14,922 nt of DNA, from assembly GCF_000003605.2 (NCBI RefSeq), contig NW_003119929.1:175816-190737 (forward strand). Reading direction: 5' to 3'. Positions 1 to 8,902 of this stretch are shown in pieces. Numbering within the stretch: the first letter of the stretch is position 1; each line of letters starts with the position of its first letter. The notes beneath the pieces are model-generated. The model had not been told where the DNA came from. It worked only from the letters and a program-made list of their open reading frames with translations, and did no database searches. This stretch comes from Saccoglossus kowalevskii. Taxonomy: Eukaryota; Hemichordata; Enteropneusta; Harrimaniidae. The position numbers and the translations under genes were made by a program.

Positions 1-432
1 CCAGTGGACTATTGCGTCAAGCGCAAAGGTCTCTGGGAAGGAGATTGGGCGATTACTAGTTACCTGCGTCCTACCTACCATTCGCAAAGGACGCCAGGAA
101 CCAGCGAACTTAATGGGCTATTCCCCGGTGCGCCACCTAGCGATGCATGTGTTAACATTTCGAGGTCATGACCTCAGTCTCTACATACAAAAAACACGCC
201 ATGATGTAGACAGTCCTTGTTCGTGTCACCTCTCTGTCTGTTACTTTGTAACGTGCTGTTTAGCCTATGTGAAAATTAAAAATAATACACACGTACGGCT
301 TTGTTCATCTGTAAGGGAATACGCTTTGGACTGACAGTGTATTTGTTCTACAGTTTATTGCTGTCTCGACCCCCAGGACAACCGGATTCAGTGGACCGTC
401 TAGTCACGGTCTGAATCAGTGCACGGGAGAAA
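1..432 (+). promoter_or_regulatory. Promoter region and 5' leader of the DUF21 gene
   Basis: This stretch is visibly richer in G+C and CpG than the rest of the window, as expected around a transcription start. No convincing TATA box is placed. It holds the palindrome GAGGTCATGACCTC at 162-175. A pyrimidine-AG at 336-350 (TTTGTTCTACAG) could be a 5' UTR splice acceptor, so the leader may itself be spliced. An open frame at 113-334 is not supported as a gene. Confidence 0.5.
162..175. promoter_or_regulatory. Palindrome of two AGGTCA half-sites (IR0)
   Basis: GAGGTCATGACCTC is a perfect 14-bp palindrome containing AGGTCATGACCT. That is the inverted repeat with no spacer known as the palindromic nuclear receptor element (TREpal). 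It lies about 260 bases before the start codon. Function is inferred from the motif and position only. Confidence 0.4.
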
Positions 433-583
433 ATGTTTGCGAATTGCACGTACGCAAATGATGAAAAGACTGCAGTGATTTGCAATGGTACACGATTTAT
501 AGAGCCTGAAGCTCCCTTGACTTATCTTGACAAGGAATTTTGGATGTATCTTGGCATATATGTAGGATTAGTATTATTTGCCG
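433..583 (+). CDS. DUF21 gene exon 1 (start codon, luminal N-terminus, start of TM1)
   Basis: This exon encodes residues 1-50 plus the first base of G51. The ATG at 433 sits in a good context (gagaaaATGt) and is the first in frame after the TGA at 412-414, which fixes the start. The segment before the membrane holds two cysteines (C5, C17) and two N-glycosylation sequons, fitting an outside or luminal N-terminus as in CNNMs. [16 protein letters not shown] begins TM1. The donor is GCCG|GTAAGT at 584. The open frame continues to 669, but that part is intron: splicing to exon 2 restores the family sequence VLFAG-LMSGLT exactly. Confidence 0.9.
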
Positions 584-3500
584 GTAAGTGTCTCAGCATA
601 CAGTTCCACAGTACACGAAACGCACTTCCGGGTTTGGAAGCGAGCGTTTATGTGCATTGTTGTGTTTAGTGAGAACGAGTATTGACATCAGAAACGTAAT
701 TCGCTCAGTATTCATGAATATGCCTTAGAAAACGAAGATTTTTAGTTACCTACTTTTTAATATACACAACATTTAAATCTACTCGAAACATCTCGTGTTC
801 AAATTTTAAAAATGTGTTATTTTTAATATTAAAAAAATGAAGCATTTTTATTTGCGTGTATTCCTGCCCACTTTTGACTACTTTCCAACTACAAATTTCA
901 TTGCTCGTCACTTGCATCTTAGTTAATTAAAACAATTTTGTTTCTAGATTGATGTTGTAAATGTTAATTTCAATTCATTATTAGAAGGTAAGATACGTGG
1001 CTAATTTTTGCCCAGTCGGGATGTGATTCATGAAATACATTTTATCTGCTTTAAAGGTGATAAAGGAGATAATATGAGGATTAATCCTTTATTGTATAGC
1101 TGAGAAAAAAAATGATTTCCCCTATATTTTTTGTCAAAAACAAGGATGCATTTCTAAATATATGATGTCCCAGTACATCACTTTTTTGTCAGTAGCCCAA
1201 GCCAGCATTTGTTTCAGTCAGTTGTAATAAAAGGGGAACCGCTCAATCCCATGGATTGCACCAAAGAATCATGGGACACTATTGTTTATGTTGTTTACAA
1301 TGTTAATCTATCTTTTGTTATCCATTGTTATTTTAATCCAGAAAGTAAATTTGTTGTGAAATTAATCTTAACTGGAAGGTGCCCCTTTAGTCATAAATAG
1401 CCTTGTTGTGTTAAGAAATGGTTTGAGTGCTTTGTAAATATTGATTATCAATGTGCTAAACCTACATTTTGTTCATACATTGCAGAGGTTTATTTTTAAC
1501 TTGGTGTACACACCTATTTATGTCTGTTGTGGTTATTTTAATATTAATTGTAATAACAAAAATGTCAGACCAATACACCCTGTCACTTGTGTCTCTGTTA
1601 TTTCTTTTTACACTTTTGCAGTTTAAGATGATTTAATGTACCGGTAATCCCTATTGTGTTTGTTGCTACTATTCAGAGTTAGGAAGGGATTCAATTTGAG
1701 TTACTAAATGATAGAGCCCCTTCTTTAACACCATTGCCGATAATATGGCAACAACCTTTGTTTTGTGACACTTATCAAAGTCAAAATTCTCTGGTCTTTC
1801 CATATGAAATAATAACTATAATAATAATAACTTTGTCTCTGTTGACAAAGTATCGCTCTGTTCATGCACTGCTTGTTGTCTGCCTTCTTATAAAATGACA
1901 CCACTTTATCGGCACCATCAGATGGCGTTGTTTTAACCCTGGGTGCTTGTTCACATGTGCATCAACTTGTTAAACATGGAGCTCTGGGTAAAGACCAGCC
2001 CTTTGTCTCCAAGCTAAACTAACTCTAGTCGATTATTGAAATAAGCAGTGCCCTCTATAGTGTGAGTGTATCTACTGAAGAATGGAGAACTTTTCTTTGA
2101 AAGGCTTATCTGTGGCCAACCCTCTTATATACTTCTTTTTATTAAATATTCTGTTAAATAGATGTACCTACTAGTACATCTGATTACATTGGCAAATTTC
2201 ACTATGTTATCTGAAGGTCTGATGTCTGGTCTGACGATGGGTTTGCTTTCCCTTGATGTCATGAGTTTAAAAGTTCTAAAAGAAGGTGGAAAACCTAAAG
2301 AAAAAAAATACGCTGCCAGGATTCTACCAATTGTTAAAAGACATCATTTATTGTTGGTGACATTATTACTAGCAAATGCTGCTGCGGTGGAGTCAATGCC
2401 GTTGTTTTTAGACAGAATATCAGATCCTATCACTGCTATATGTGTTTCAGTAACTGCTGTGTTGCTATTCGGAGAGTGAGTATATTTAACTGTATCCAGA
2501 TATTGGAATATACATTGTTTTTAAGGAAAAAATGTTTATTGGTATGGTATGGGCCAGGTATTCATTTAATTATTATTGGTACATGGATATAAAGTATATG
2601 CAGAATTTTCTTTTTTCTGTCAAATTTTCATATACCTTTCATATGAGCATTTAATTGATAGAGCCATTCAATGTAAATAATACCGGTATAATAATTAACT
2701 TTTTTCAAAAAGCAGTGATTTTCTGTATTATTCCGAGCACTCTTTACTATGAAACTTAATATGTGGGTCATTAAGCAACACTAAACATTTGGCTGATTTG
2801 GGGGATTACAATCAATTTCAATTGAGCTGTGACACAGCAATGTTTTCAGTTCATACAAGATCCAGGTGAATATTGCCTCCTTTTAGCAACACAAGTACAA
2901 AAACATGTAAAGTTAAAGTTGAGAAAATGTCATCAATGCTATTTTAATAATCATTAATTAAATACTGTAAAACAAGTTGAAAAAGCGACATGCAGTTTTA
3001 GCCAGTTGTGGTAAAATGACGTAATAGCGAAATATTGATTTAGCGAATCACTCTTGTCATTGTTGATTTCCTGTTTTCACAATACTTGTCTGTTGTGTGC
3101 CAAAAACAAATGTGCAGTTATCACCTCCATAAAAACAAAGAAAAACTGTCAAGTGTAATTAGGAAGCGCCCCAGATTTTTATGTTCCAGATTACTGTATA
3201 CAAATCACCAAGTCTTGGCCATTTTGTATTTATCATAAAGTCATTAGCGACATCTTGAAATAGCGAATCAGTTCTCTCGCTAAATTTGCGAAAAAGACAT
3301 GTTTTACTGTATACATGTTTGTGCTTCTGGTAATACCAGTATAACAACCTATAGGCAATGTTATTGTTGCATTTTTCGAGCCGGTGTTGATCAATGGGTT
3401 ACATTTGCTTTACTCATTTGCATGCTCTACATTATTCTACATGTCACACAAGGTCATTGATTTTTTAACAGCGGTGCCATTTCATTCTCATTGTGTGGTT

Positions 3501-6500
3501 GAAAGAAATGAACAGTTTTGATAATTAACACAAATTGCTAATTAATATTCAATTTTATAGTAATGTACTTTACCATTTTGTCATTTCAGAGTTTTTCCAC
3601 AAGCACTGTGTACACGGTTTGGTCTGGCAATTGGAGCTACTCTCGTACCGTAAGTTTACTTATACAGTGAAACAAGGAAATAAATGAAAATGTTATGTAC
3701 TCAGAGGAATTTTTCTGTTTTTTCCCCAGTGGTAAAACAAAATAATGATCATATGTGCAAGTTTTAAATTTCCAAGAATTGTTTTTATATATTTTATTTC
3801 TCAGTGACACCCCTTGTAAATCCCCCAGATTTCCTTTTTTTTAACATGACTATGAAGGAATTCCCTACTAAATACCCAATCATGCAGTTTACAACCTTAT
3901 AACACAGTACTCATGTGAGAATTATATCAGAAAATAGCTGTTTATATCTTGTTGCTATGTGTAAATTTTTAATTCTCTCATTGTTTTTTTGGGTTATACT
4001 ACTATCTCAAGGGGTGACACAGAGACTATTGGGTTTTTAAAATGCCCAATATTGTTATATTAACCCCGATCAGGGATATGTAGTGATATATATATATAAT
4101 GTGGATTTGTATTTCTGTAAACTGGCATTCTAATACATTTTCAAGGATAAAAATTGACCCATGGATCGTGAGTTTTGTATTCATATTCTAAAGCTGAAAG
4201 CGCATTCCATAGAACTTGCGTATAGATGGGCATGACAAAATCGACACAAATTCTAGTATATTTTAACTAACTAACATATAACTTTTGTTTTTATTTAGTT
4301 TGGTATATTTCCTGATGGCCTTGTTATTTATTATATCATGGCCATTAGCTAAGTTACTGGATTGTCTTCTTGGTAAAGATCATGGAACTTTCTTCAGAAG
4401 AGCAGGTTTGTAAATATGCATAATAATTTATAATATATTTTGATGGTATTTTGATTTTATCCAATGAAAACTTAGCTTACATATCACATATCAAAGAAGC
4501 TGTCTCATTGGTCAATCCATAACTATTTTCTTAGAACTTGGTGCATTGGTTGATTTGCATACTGAGAAGACCTCAGACAATGAAGAACCATTAACAATGG
4601 ATGAAGTATTGATCATAAAAGGTGCATTAGATATGAGAAATAAAACTGTTAAGAACTCGTTTACTCCAATGGAGAGTGTCTTCATGGTTGATATCAATGA
4701 TAAGATGGACGACCAATTAATGAACCAGGTAACTTCCAATAAATGAACCAGGTAACTTGCAATAAATGAACCAGGTAACTTGCAATAAATGAATCAGGTA
4801 ACTTCCAATAAATGAACCAGGTAACTTGCAATAAATGAACCAGGTAACCAGCATTTACTGAGCCAGGTAACTAGCAATTAATGAGCCAGGTAACCTGGTT
4901 ACCAATAATTAATAAACCAAGCAACTAGCAATTAATTAGACCCTAATAATAATATTATGTACATATAACTGAAACTTAATTTTTGATGTTAGTGTTGTAA
5001 TTATGTTAAGTGAATATTTAAATTTTCCAAAGTCTAGGAGCAAAATATAACAATTACTCTAAAACCTAATTATTTGGATTATTTGTGGAGGATTACAATT
5101 GTAGTAAAATGGTTAATTACTTACGTTGTTACGATGAAATCAAGAGTAAAATGTCATACTACGAGCAGTGAATGTTGGTGTTAATAAAACTGTGTATAAA
5201 GCAGAAGTGAAATGCTATATGATGTCTGTCAAGGATCTGAAACTGAAAATCTGTCACTACTTCCTGTTTTGAGAAAACTTCATATGGTATACTGTAAAAC
5301 TAACTGCAATTTGTGTCACTTTGAAACACAATTTAAATAGTAGTACAATGTACATTTTCAAACTGTATGAATAATAGGGGGAAATGTCCATGTAGATTGC
5401 TTGAATTATACATTCATACTGAATAATAATAATAACAACTTTATTACACTACTAAAAACCTCCAAAAAAACAAAAAGAAGTTAAAACTATTTATTAAGTT
5501 ATTCCTGTGCACTGATCTTACTACATCATGATTTCTGTATACTCGACATCACTTTATTCATTACCTCTCTTGCACATAACTTAATTCTGTGACTTACTTA
5601 ATTACATCACTTACTAGATCTAATGACATCATTAAATATTCCTGTGCATAAAACATAACAATTGTGTTTTTTTGACAGCTATTATCTAGGGGGCATTCCA
5701 GAGTACCAGTGTATGAAGGTCATCCCAATAACTTAATTGGTGTTTTACTTGTTAAAACATTAATTAAAATAGATCCTGATGACGCTATTCCGATTAAGGA
5801 AATCTTTATAAATCATTCACGCAAACTTCCAGTTGTATCGGAAAACAAACCACTTTATGATTTGTTAGATTTATTCCAAACTGGAAAAAGTCATATGGCA
5901 GCAGTCAGAAAAGAGGTAACAGTGATAGAGGAGCATGATGGGAATGCTATCAACACCACTGATCAAGGTTTACAGGTAAGCTACTGATAAGTACAAGTTC
6001 ATGTTGTGCTAGAGATCCTTTACATCTGATATGTGTATAATTGGTATGAAATTGTCTAAATACAATATCAATATTCCAGAAGTCTCAGTTTTTTAAAAAC
6101 TAACGAGAGACCTAAAACACTTTTCTGCCTAATTTATGTACATGCAAACTGTTTACGATGGTTATATCTATAACTGAGTGATTTAAGATCCAGTGGTGAC
6201 AATTTATCGATATCATAGATTTTCAAATAATTGAGGTAATTATATTCTGCGAAATTTCATTTTCAGGAAATTATTGGGATCATAACTCTTGAAGACATTA
6301 TTGAGGAAATCTTACAAGAAGAAATTGTTGATGAAACCGATGTCTATGTTGATGTACACAAGCGTATCGGTGTAGCCAAGGCCAAGTTAGCAAGGTCATT
6401 ATCAGCAGACCCAACAAAAATACAAAGACTTCAGGTAAAAATTTCACAGTAAGATTTGAAACATTCTTGACATATCGTGCACATTAATATCTATAAATAT

Positions 6501-8622
6501 GGTACACAAGTAACTTTAGTGGTCGCAATCAATGATCGTCCGGTGTCATTTAGTATATTATTGTTTAATCATATTAACTGTAATGACTTCATTGATTTTA
6601 GATACCACCACCTCATCTTCTCATTAATGCTGAAGTCATAGATTCAACTTCATCCGTAAATGACGACACACGACCGCTATTAAACACTGAATCATCAACA
6701 GACGCACCTATATGTTAATTCATTTCACCGAATATTACAGGTAAACAGACCCATATGGTAACCCATAATCCAGGAATGTAAGCTTTTTTTTTAATAACAA
6801 GAAAGTAAATTTTATAAATAATTACTGGTGATCTCATTGTATAATACCATTTTTAGTTCCTGTTTAGATTAAGTAGATTTACTTCTGTGCTTCCTTACAT
6901 ATATGTACATTCCTATCACTGACGTGAGTTTGACATGTACATCTTAAACTGTCACATTTATGCACAGACATTCCTCTCAAAATTAAATCCAAGATTGCCA
7001 AATGGGTGGACATTTTAAAATTCATCAAAATCAAAACTTTCTGACATTCCAGTCTCAGTCATGATATTATCATTAAAACTTGATACATACCGTACATTGA
7101 ACATTATGGGACATTCATGCACCTCACTTTACCTCACTTTGCAATGCTTTAAATTCTTTTGTTATGTGCCATTCACTCTACTGTGATTACCTCTCAGTTA
7201 CAGCTTATAGATGTTTCTTTAATACATTACTTACTTTGTCTTGAATTGAATAATTGAATATAATTAATCACAGGCAAATATTATACAAAATTAATCACGC
7301 TTTATATGTATGAGTGAAATTTTAATAAAAACTAATTGACTGATACATCTAAAGTTAGTCCTGGGTCAACTTCTCTTGTTAGTGTCCGTTCATTTCTCTG
7401 CCTGTGATTAGTATGATTACTGCAATCGAATATTTATAGGTGCTCTATTACTGGAGTTACACATCAGATTATTCTTATATGTTTGATTGCTTCAGAGACA
7501 AATTTATATGAATATTTTTACAATGAAAATTTCATTTCAATCTTAAGACTTTCATGAAATATCAAATCCCCCAAAATCGTTAACAGTGTGCAGTAGGTGC
7601 CAACTTTATTTCAAACTTGGTAACTCAAATATTTATTATGTTAGGTTATTCACATAACACCAGCCCTATTTCTGTCATATACAGTAATATGTTACTAATA
7701 AAAAATAGACTTGTAATCAAATATTAAACCAAACAGGGATGTCACTTGGTCCTATTGATTCTAATCTGAGAGTTAAAATTTTTGATATGCAGGAAAAAAG
7801 ATTTAAACACATATTGATAAATATGTAGAATTTCTTGTTATGTGTGTGGGTGTGTGTTGGAAGGGGTACAAAGTTCACATCAGTAAACATGCACAGGATG
7901 TGGTAACCTGATACAAGATACCGGGGTATCAAACAAATTGAAAAAAATCTTTCTCATTTGTGTATCCGACAGGGTTAGTGTAGGTCAGGGTGTGCTAAAC
8001 CAAAGGAGCCTTTTAAACAGTTTTTGGTTGTAAAGGCAGGAAAAGAAAGGTATTCACTTCCTAAGTATTTAGTGGACAATTGTGAATTGTATTAGGTATA
8101 TAAATAAAGTACAAACTCAGAAGCAGGTTGTCAGAATTAAACGCTTTTTTCCCAAAATTTAAAATATTTGTTGACTATTGTTGAGGATATGGTGTTCAGC
8201 AGTCAATTCTGTTAATACTGACTCCAGATTTTATATTTGAGAGGAGCTTGCTGGGACAAATGATTTAGTCGTTTATTGCTTTCAATAATTTATGGGAACA
8301 AAATGTTTTTACATTTACATAATGTTATTCATTTATCATGTATTATTGTAGTCATGTGATTATATTTTGTTTCATTGTCGTTTTTATATTATTATTATAA
8401 TATTATTTCATTACTGCCGTTACTAATAACAGTGAAGCCCCTCTCACAAAAATGTTGCATAGTAATATAAAAATAATTTTTTGTTTTGTTCAGAGTGATG
8501 GAAAAGAACAGCATGCTAATACAACACATATTGGAATAAATACTGCCATCAATGATGATACACCACTACTCAATAATGAAGAAGTACCAAACACTGATGA
8601 ATTGGATAACTTGTATGCATGA
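433..8622 (+). CDS. CNNM/DUF21 domain plus CBS-pair membrane protein (spliced, plant-type)
   Basis: Coding exons join 433-583, 2217-2475, 3590-3649, 4299-4405, 4535-4728, 5679-5975, 6267-6434 and 8494-8622, giving 454 residues (450 if the last exon is 6602-6718). Order of domains: a luminal or extracellular N-terminus with two sequons (N4-C-T, N18-G-T); DUF21 transmembrane domain at about 36-180, including [13 protein letters not shown] (52-64), the helix [13 protein letters not shown] (94-106) and [19 protein letters not shown] (135-153); linker helix to FTPM (235-238); CBS1 with GHSRVPVY (262-269); and CBS2 with KSHMA and [13 protein letters not shown] (360-372). CNNM/CorC/Mam3 relatives are linked to Mg2+ or other divalent cation transport or homeostasis, with CBS domains sensing ATP-Mg. 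The compact length and sequence resemble plant DUF21-CBS proteins more than animal CNNM1-4, because no cNMP-binding-like domain follows the CBS pair. Family assignment is secure; the transport role is inferred. Confidence 0.92.
584..2216 (+). other. Intron 1
   Basis: Non-coding AT-rich intron between donor GTAAGT and acceptor GAAG. It contains a short (AAT)n tract at about 1807-1830 and no supportable exon. Open frames at 1209-1400 and 1441-1626 lack coding character. Confidence 0.8.
2217..2475 (+). CDS. DUF21 gene exon 2 (core of the transmembrane domain)
   Basis: It encodes residues 52-136 plus two bases of E137. The acceptor is CTGAAG|GT; G+GT makes G51 and continues [13 protein letters not shown], the conserved DUF21 signature. 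It then carries a juxtamembrane stretch with [23 protein letters not shown], matching the family pattern AAKILPVVKxQHLLLxTLLxxN. Next come the E-S-M-P-L-F-L-D segment and the hydrophobic helix leading to LLFGE. The donor is GGAGA|GTGAGT at 2476. The open frame extends back to 2162, but the upstream part does not match the family and precedes the acceptor. Confidence 0.92.
2476..3589 (+). other. Intron 2
   Basis: AT-rich intron from GTGAGT to TCATTTCAG. It holds the MITE-like repeat at 2963-3311 and otherwise nothing recognisable. Confidence 0.85.
2963..3311. repeat. MITE-like element with imperfect terminal inverted repeats
   Basis: The left end TACTGTAAAACAAGT and the right end ACATGTTTTACTGTA are inverted copies, with 11 of the outer 12 bases pairing. 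Each end starts with TA, as a Tc1/mariner-type TA duplication would leave. The roughly 350-bp interior has related short motifs near both ends (ATAGCGAAAT, TTAGCGAATCA, AATAGCGAATCA, CTCGCTAAATTTGCG) and no coding capacity. Another TACTGTAAAAC occurs at 5290-5300. The class is inferred. Confidence 0.5.
3590..3649 (+). CDS. DUF21 gene exon 3 (GE-x-x-P motif)
   Basis: A 60-base exon encoding residues 138-156 with split codons E137 and P157. The acceptor is TCATTTCAG|A and the donor is ACC|GTAAGT at 3650. It supplies [19 protein letters not shown] together with the preceding exon. This is the most conserved DUF21/CNNM motif; its GE-x-x-P segment lies in the kinked helix near the ion site in CorC structures (established for the family, not shown here). 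Confidence 0.92.
3650..4298 (+). other. Intron 3
   Basis: Intron from GTAAGT to TTATTTAG. It holds the inverted repeat pair at 3799-3816 and 4008-4025 and an (AT)n run at about 4086-4098. No exon is supported. Confidence 0.85.
3799..4025. repeat. Inverted repeat, 18-bp arms about 190 bp apart
   Basis: TCTCAGTGACACCCCTTG at 3799-3816 pairs with CAAGGGGTGACACAGAGA at 4008-4025, matching at 16 of 18 positions. The spacing and AT-rich interior suggest a decayed small transposon or a foldback element. No clear target duplication was seen. Confidence 0.4.
4299..4405 (+). CDS. DUF21 gene exon 4 (TM4 and juxtamembrane helix)
   Basis: It encodes residues 158-192 plus one base of E193. The acceptor is TTTATTTAG|T and the donor GCAG|GTTTGT is weaker than the others. 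The product is a hydrophobic helix of about 158-172, then [12 protein letters not shown] and FFRRA. This matches the family pattern WPxxKLLDxLLG...FRRAEL that runs into the cytoplasmic helices. Confidence 0.9.
4535..4728 (+). CDS. DUF21 gene exon 5 (linker and first half of CBS1)
   Basis: It encodes residues 194-257 with E193 split. The acceptor is TTTTCTTAG|AA; the donor is ACCAG|GTAACT at 4729. [15 protein letters not shown] corresponds to the acidic linker helices (family LTxDExxIIxGALxL). [13 protein letters not shown] opens CBS1 with the conserved T-P-M. The last 12 coding bases (LMNQ) are also part of the tandem repeat that continues into the intron, so the genuine donor is the first of eight near-identical ones. 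It is chosen because only this junction yields [16 protein letters not shown] without a stop. Confidence 0.92.
4721..4940 (+). repeat. 23-bp minisatellite made of the exon 5 splice junction
   Basis: Copies begin at 4721, 4744, 4767, 4790, 4813, 4836, 4859 and 4882, an exact 23-base period, with a diverged ninth copy near 4913. The unit is close to TGAACCAGGTAACTTGCAATAAA. The first copy straddles the end of exon 5 (LMNQ codons plus GTAACT). Eight copies keep CAG|GTAAC, a usable 5' splice site. Copies 1-6 are nearly identical and later ones drift (GAGCCAGG, CTAGC). Overlapping palindromes lie at 4886-4903 (CCAGGTAACCTGG, GGTAACCTGGTTACC). Confidence 0.95.
4729..5678 (+). other. Intron 5
   Basis: Intron from GTAACT to TTTGACAG. 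Its first 210 bases are the 23-bp array. Further in are a TACTGTAAAAC motif at 5290 and an (AAT)n tract at about 5423-5434 followed by ACAACTTTATT, similar to the tract near 1810. No coding sequence is seen. Confidence 0.85.
5679..5975 (+). CDS. DUF21 gene exon 6 (rest of CBS1 and most of CBS2)
   Basis: It encodes residues 258-356 in phase 0. The acceptor is TTTTTGACAG|C and the donor is TACAG|GTAAGC at 5976. [10 protein letters not shown] and [23 protein letters not shown] complete CBS1 and lead into CBS2, with [25 protein letters not shown]. These match the family closely. A hydrophilic insert follows (about 335-356, with [15 protein letters not shown]) before the last CBS2 strand. Inserts at this place are common and variable in DUF21 and CNNM proteins. 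Confidence 0.93.
6267..6434 (+). CDS. DUF21 gene exon 7 (end of CBS2 and post-CBS helix)
   Basis: It encodes residues 357-412 in phase 0. The acceptor is ATTTTCAG|GAA and the donor [32 protein letters not shown] is the hallmark end of the second CBS domain in CorC/CNNM/DUF21 proteins. It is followed by the conserved [14 protein letters not shown] and a basic tail. The phase-0 end allows joining to either alternative last exon without a frame change. Confidence 0.93.
6602..6718 (+). CDS. Alternative last coding exon, short tail (38 residues)
   Basis: After the acceptor TTGATTTTAG the frame from exon 7 continues for 38 codons to TAA at 6716-6718. The tail starts [12 protein letters not shown], contains [11 protein letters not shown] and ends APIC. 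D434-T-R-P-L-L fits the [DE]xxxL[LI] adaptor-binding consensus. A good donor, ACAG|GTAAAC, lies at 6741, 22 bases beyond the stop. The exon could therefore be internal (6602-6740) and joined to 8494, or be terminal. Inclusion gives 450 residues. Which form is expressed cannot be read from DNA. Confidence 0.75.
   Translation: MPPPHLLINAEVIDSTSSVNDDTRPLLNTESSTDAPIC
6719..8493 (+). other. Intron or 3' UTR between the two alternative last exons
   Basis: Following the proximal stop, this is either 3' UTR of the short form or an intron from the donor at 6741 (or from 6435 if exon 8 is skipped). AATAAA occurs at 7324, 7697 and 8103, so a terminal exon here is possible. It also holds a doubled ACCTCACTTT (7121-7140), a GT-rich run at 7840-7858 and (TAT)n near 8385. 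No further exon is supported. Confidence 0.6.
8494..8622 (+). CDS. Alternative last coding exon, distal tail (42 residues)
   Basis: The acceptor has a strong pyrimidine tract (TTTTTTGTTTTGTTCAG). Joined directly to exon 7 in phase 0 it encodes 42 residues to TGA at 8620-8622. The tail contains [12 protein letters not shown] and ends DELDNLYA. D433-D-T-P-L-L fits an acidic dileucine signal, parallel to the tail from 6602. The poly(A) signals follow closely, supporting this as the true 3' end. This form has 454 residues. Confidence 0.8.
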   Translation, partial: SDGKEQHANTTHIGINTAINDDTPLLNNEEVPNTDELDNLYA

Positions 8623-8696
8623 CAACCTAGCTATCATTTATGTACACATCAAGTCAAAACTGAATCAATTGTAAATTGAAATCATGAAATTTTTTA

Positions 8697-8702
8697 AATA
8701 AA
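8697..8702 (+). terminator. Poly(A) signal AATAAA, proximal
   Basis: A canonical AATAAA 75 bases after the distal stop codon. The sequence after it is A-rich, with little GU-rich element, so it may be the weaker of the two sites. Confidence 0.5.
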
Positions 8703-8894
8703 TACAATTTATTGCCATATGTACAAAAATGCAATTATTAAAAGTTACATTAACAGAAGTATAAAATGCAGATATGATTGGAAAGTAGAAATGTTACTGT
8801 GATTTTTGTATAATCATGCCATAAAATAATTTAGTTTTAAACTTTTATGATGACGAAAATTTACTTTTACCCACGGTAACAGTATTTGCCCAGA

Positions 8895-8900
8895 AATAAA
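8895..8900 (+). terminator. Poly(A) signal AATAAA, distal
   Basis: A canonical AATAAA followed within 15-30 bases by the GU-rich TGGTCTTTGTGTGC, the arrangement expected of a working cleavage site. A 3' UTR of roughly 300 bases would result. Confidence 0.55.
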
Positions 8901-8902
8901 TA

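Noticed and set aside
113-334. 73-codon open frame upstream of the DUF21 gene
   Set aside because: It lies in the promoter or leader, has no family resemblance, and is better explained as non-coding sequence.
584-669. Continuation of the exon 1 frame past 583
   Set aside because: A consensus donor GTAAGT at 584 and exact restoration of the family sequence by joining to 2217 show it is intron.
2162-2216. ATG-initiated start of the exon 2 frame as an alternative first exon
   Set aside because: The residues before 2217 do not match the family, and the acceptor at 2215-2216 gives the right phase and sequence. An alternative start would lose TM1's first half.
4512-4739. 75-codon minus-strand open frame
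   Set aside because: It is the antisense shadow of exon 5, whose plus-strand product is clearly conserved.
4721-4940. CRISPR-like array
   Set aside because: The 23-bp repeats are contiguous with no unique spacers, and they lie at a eukaryotic exon-intron junction.
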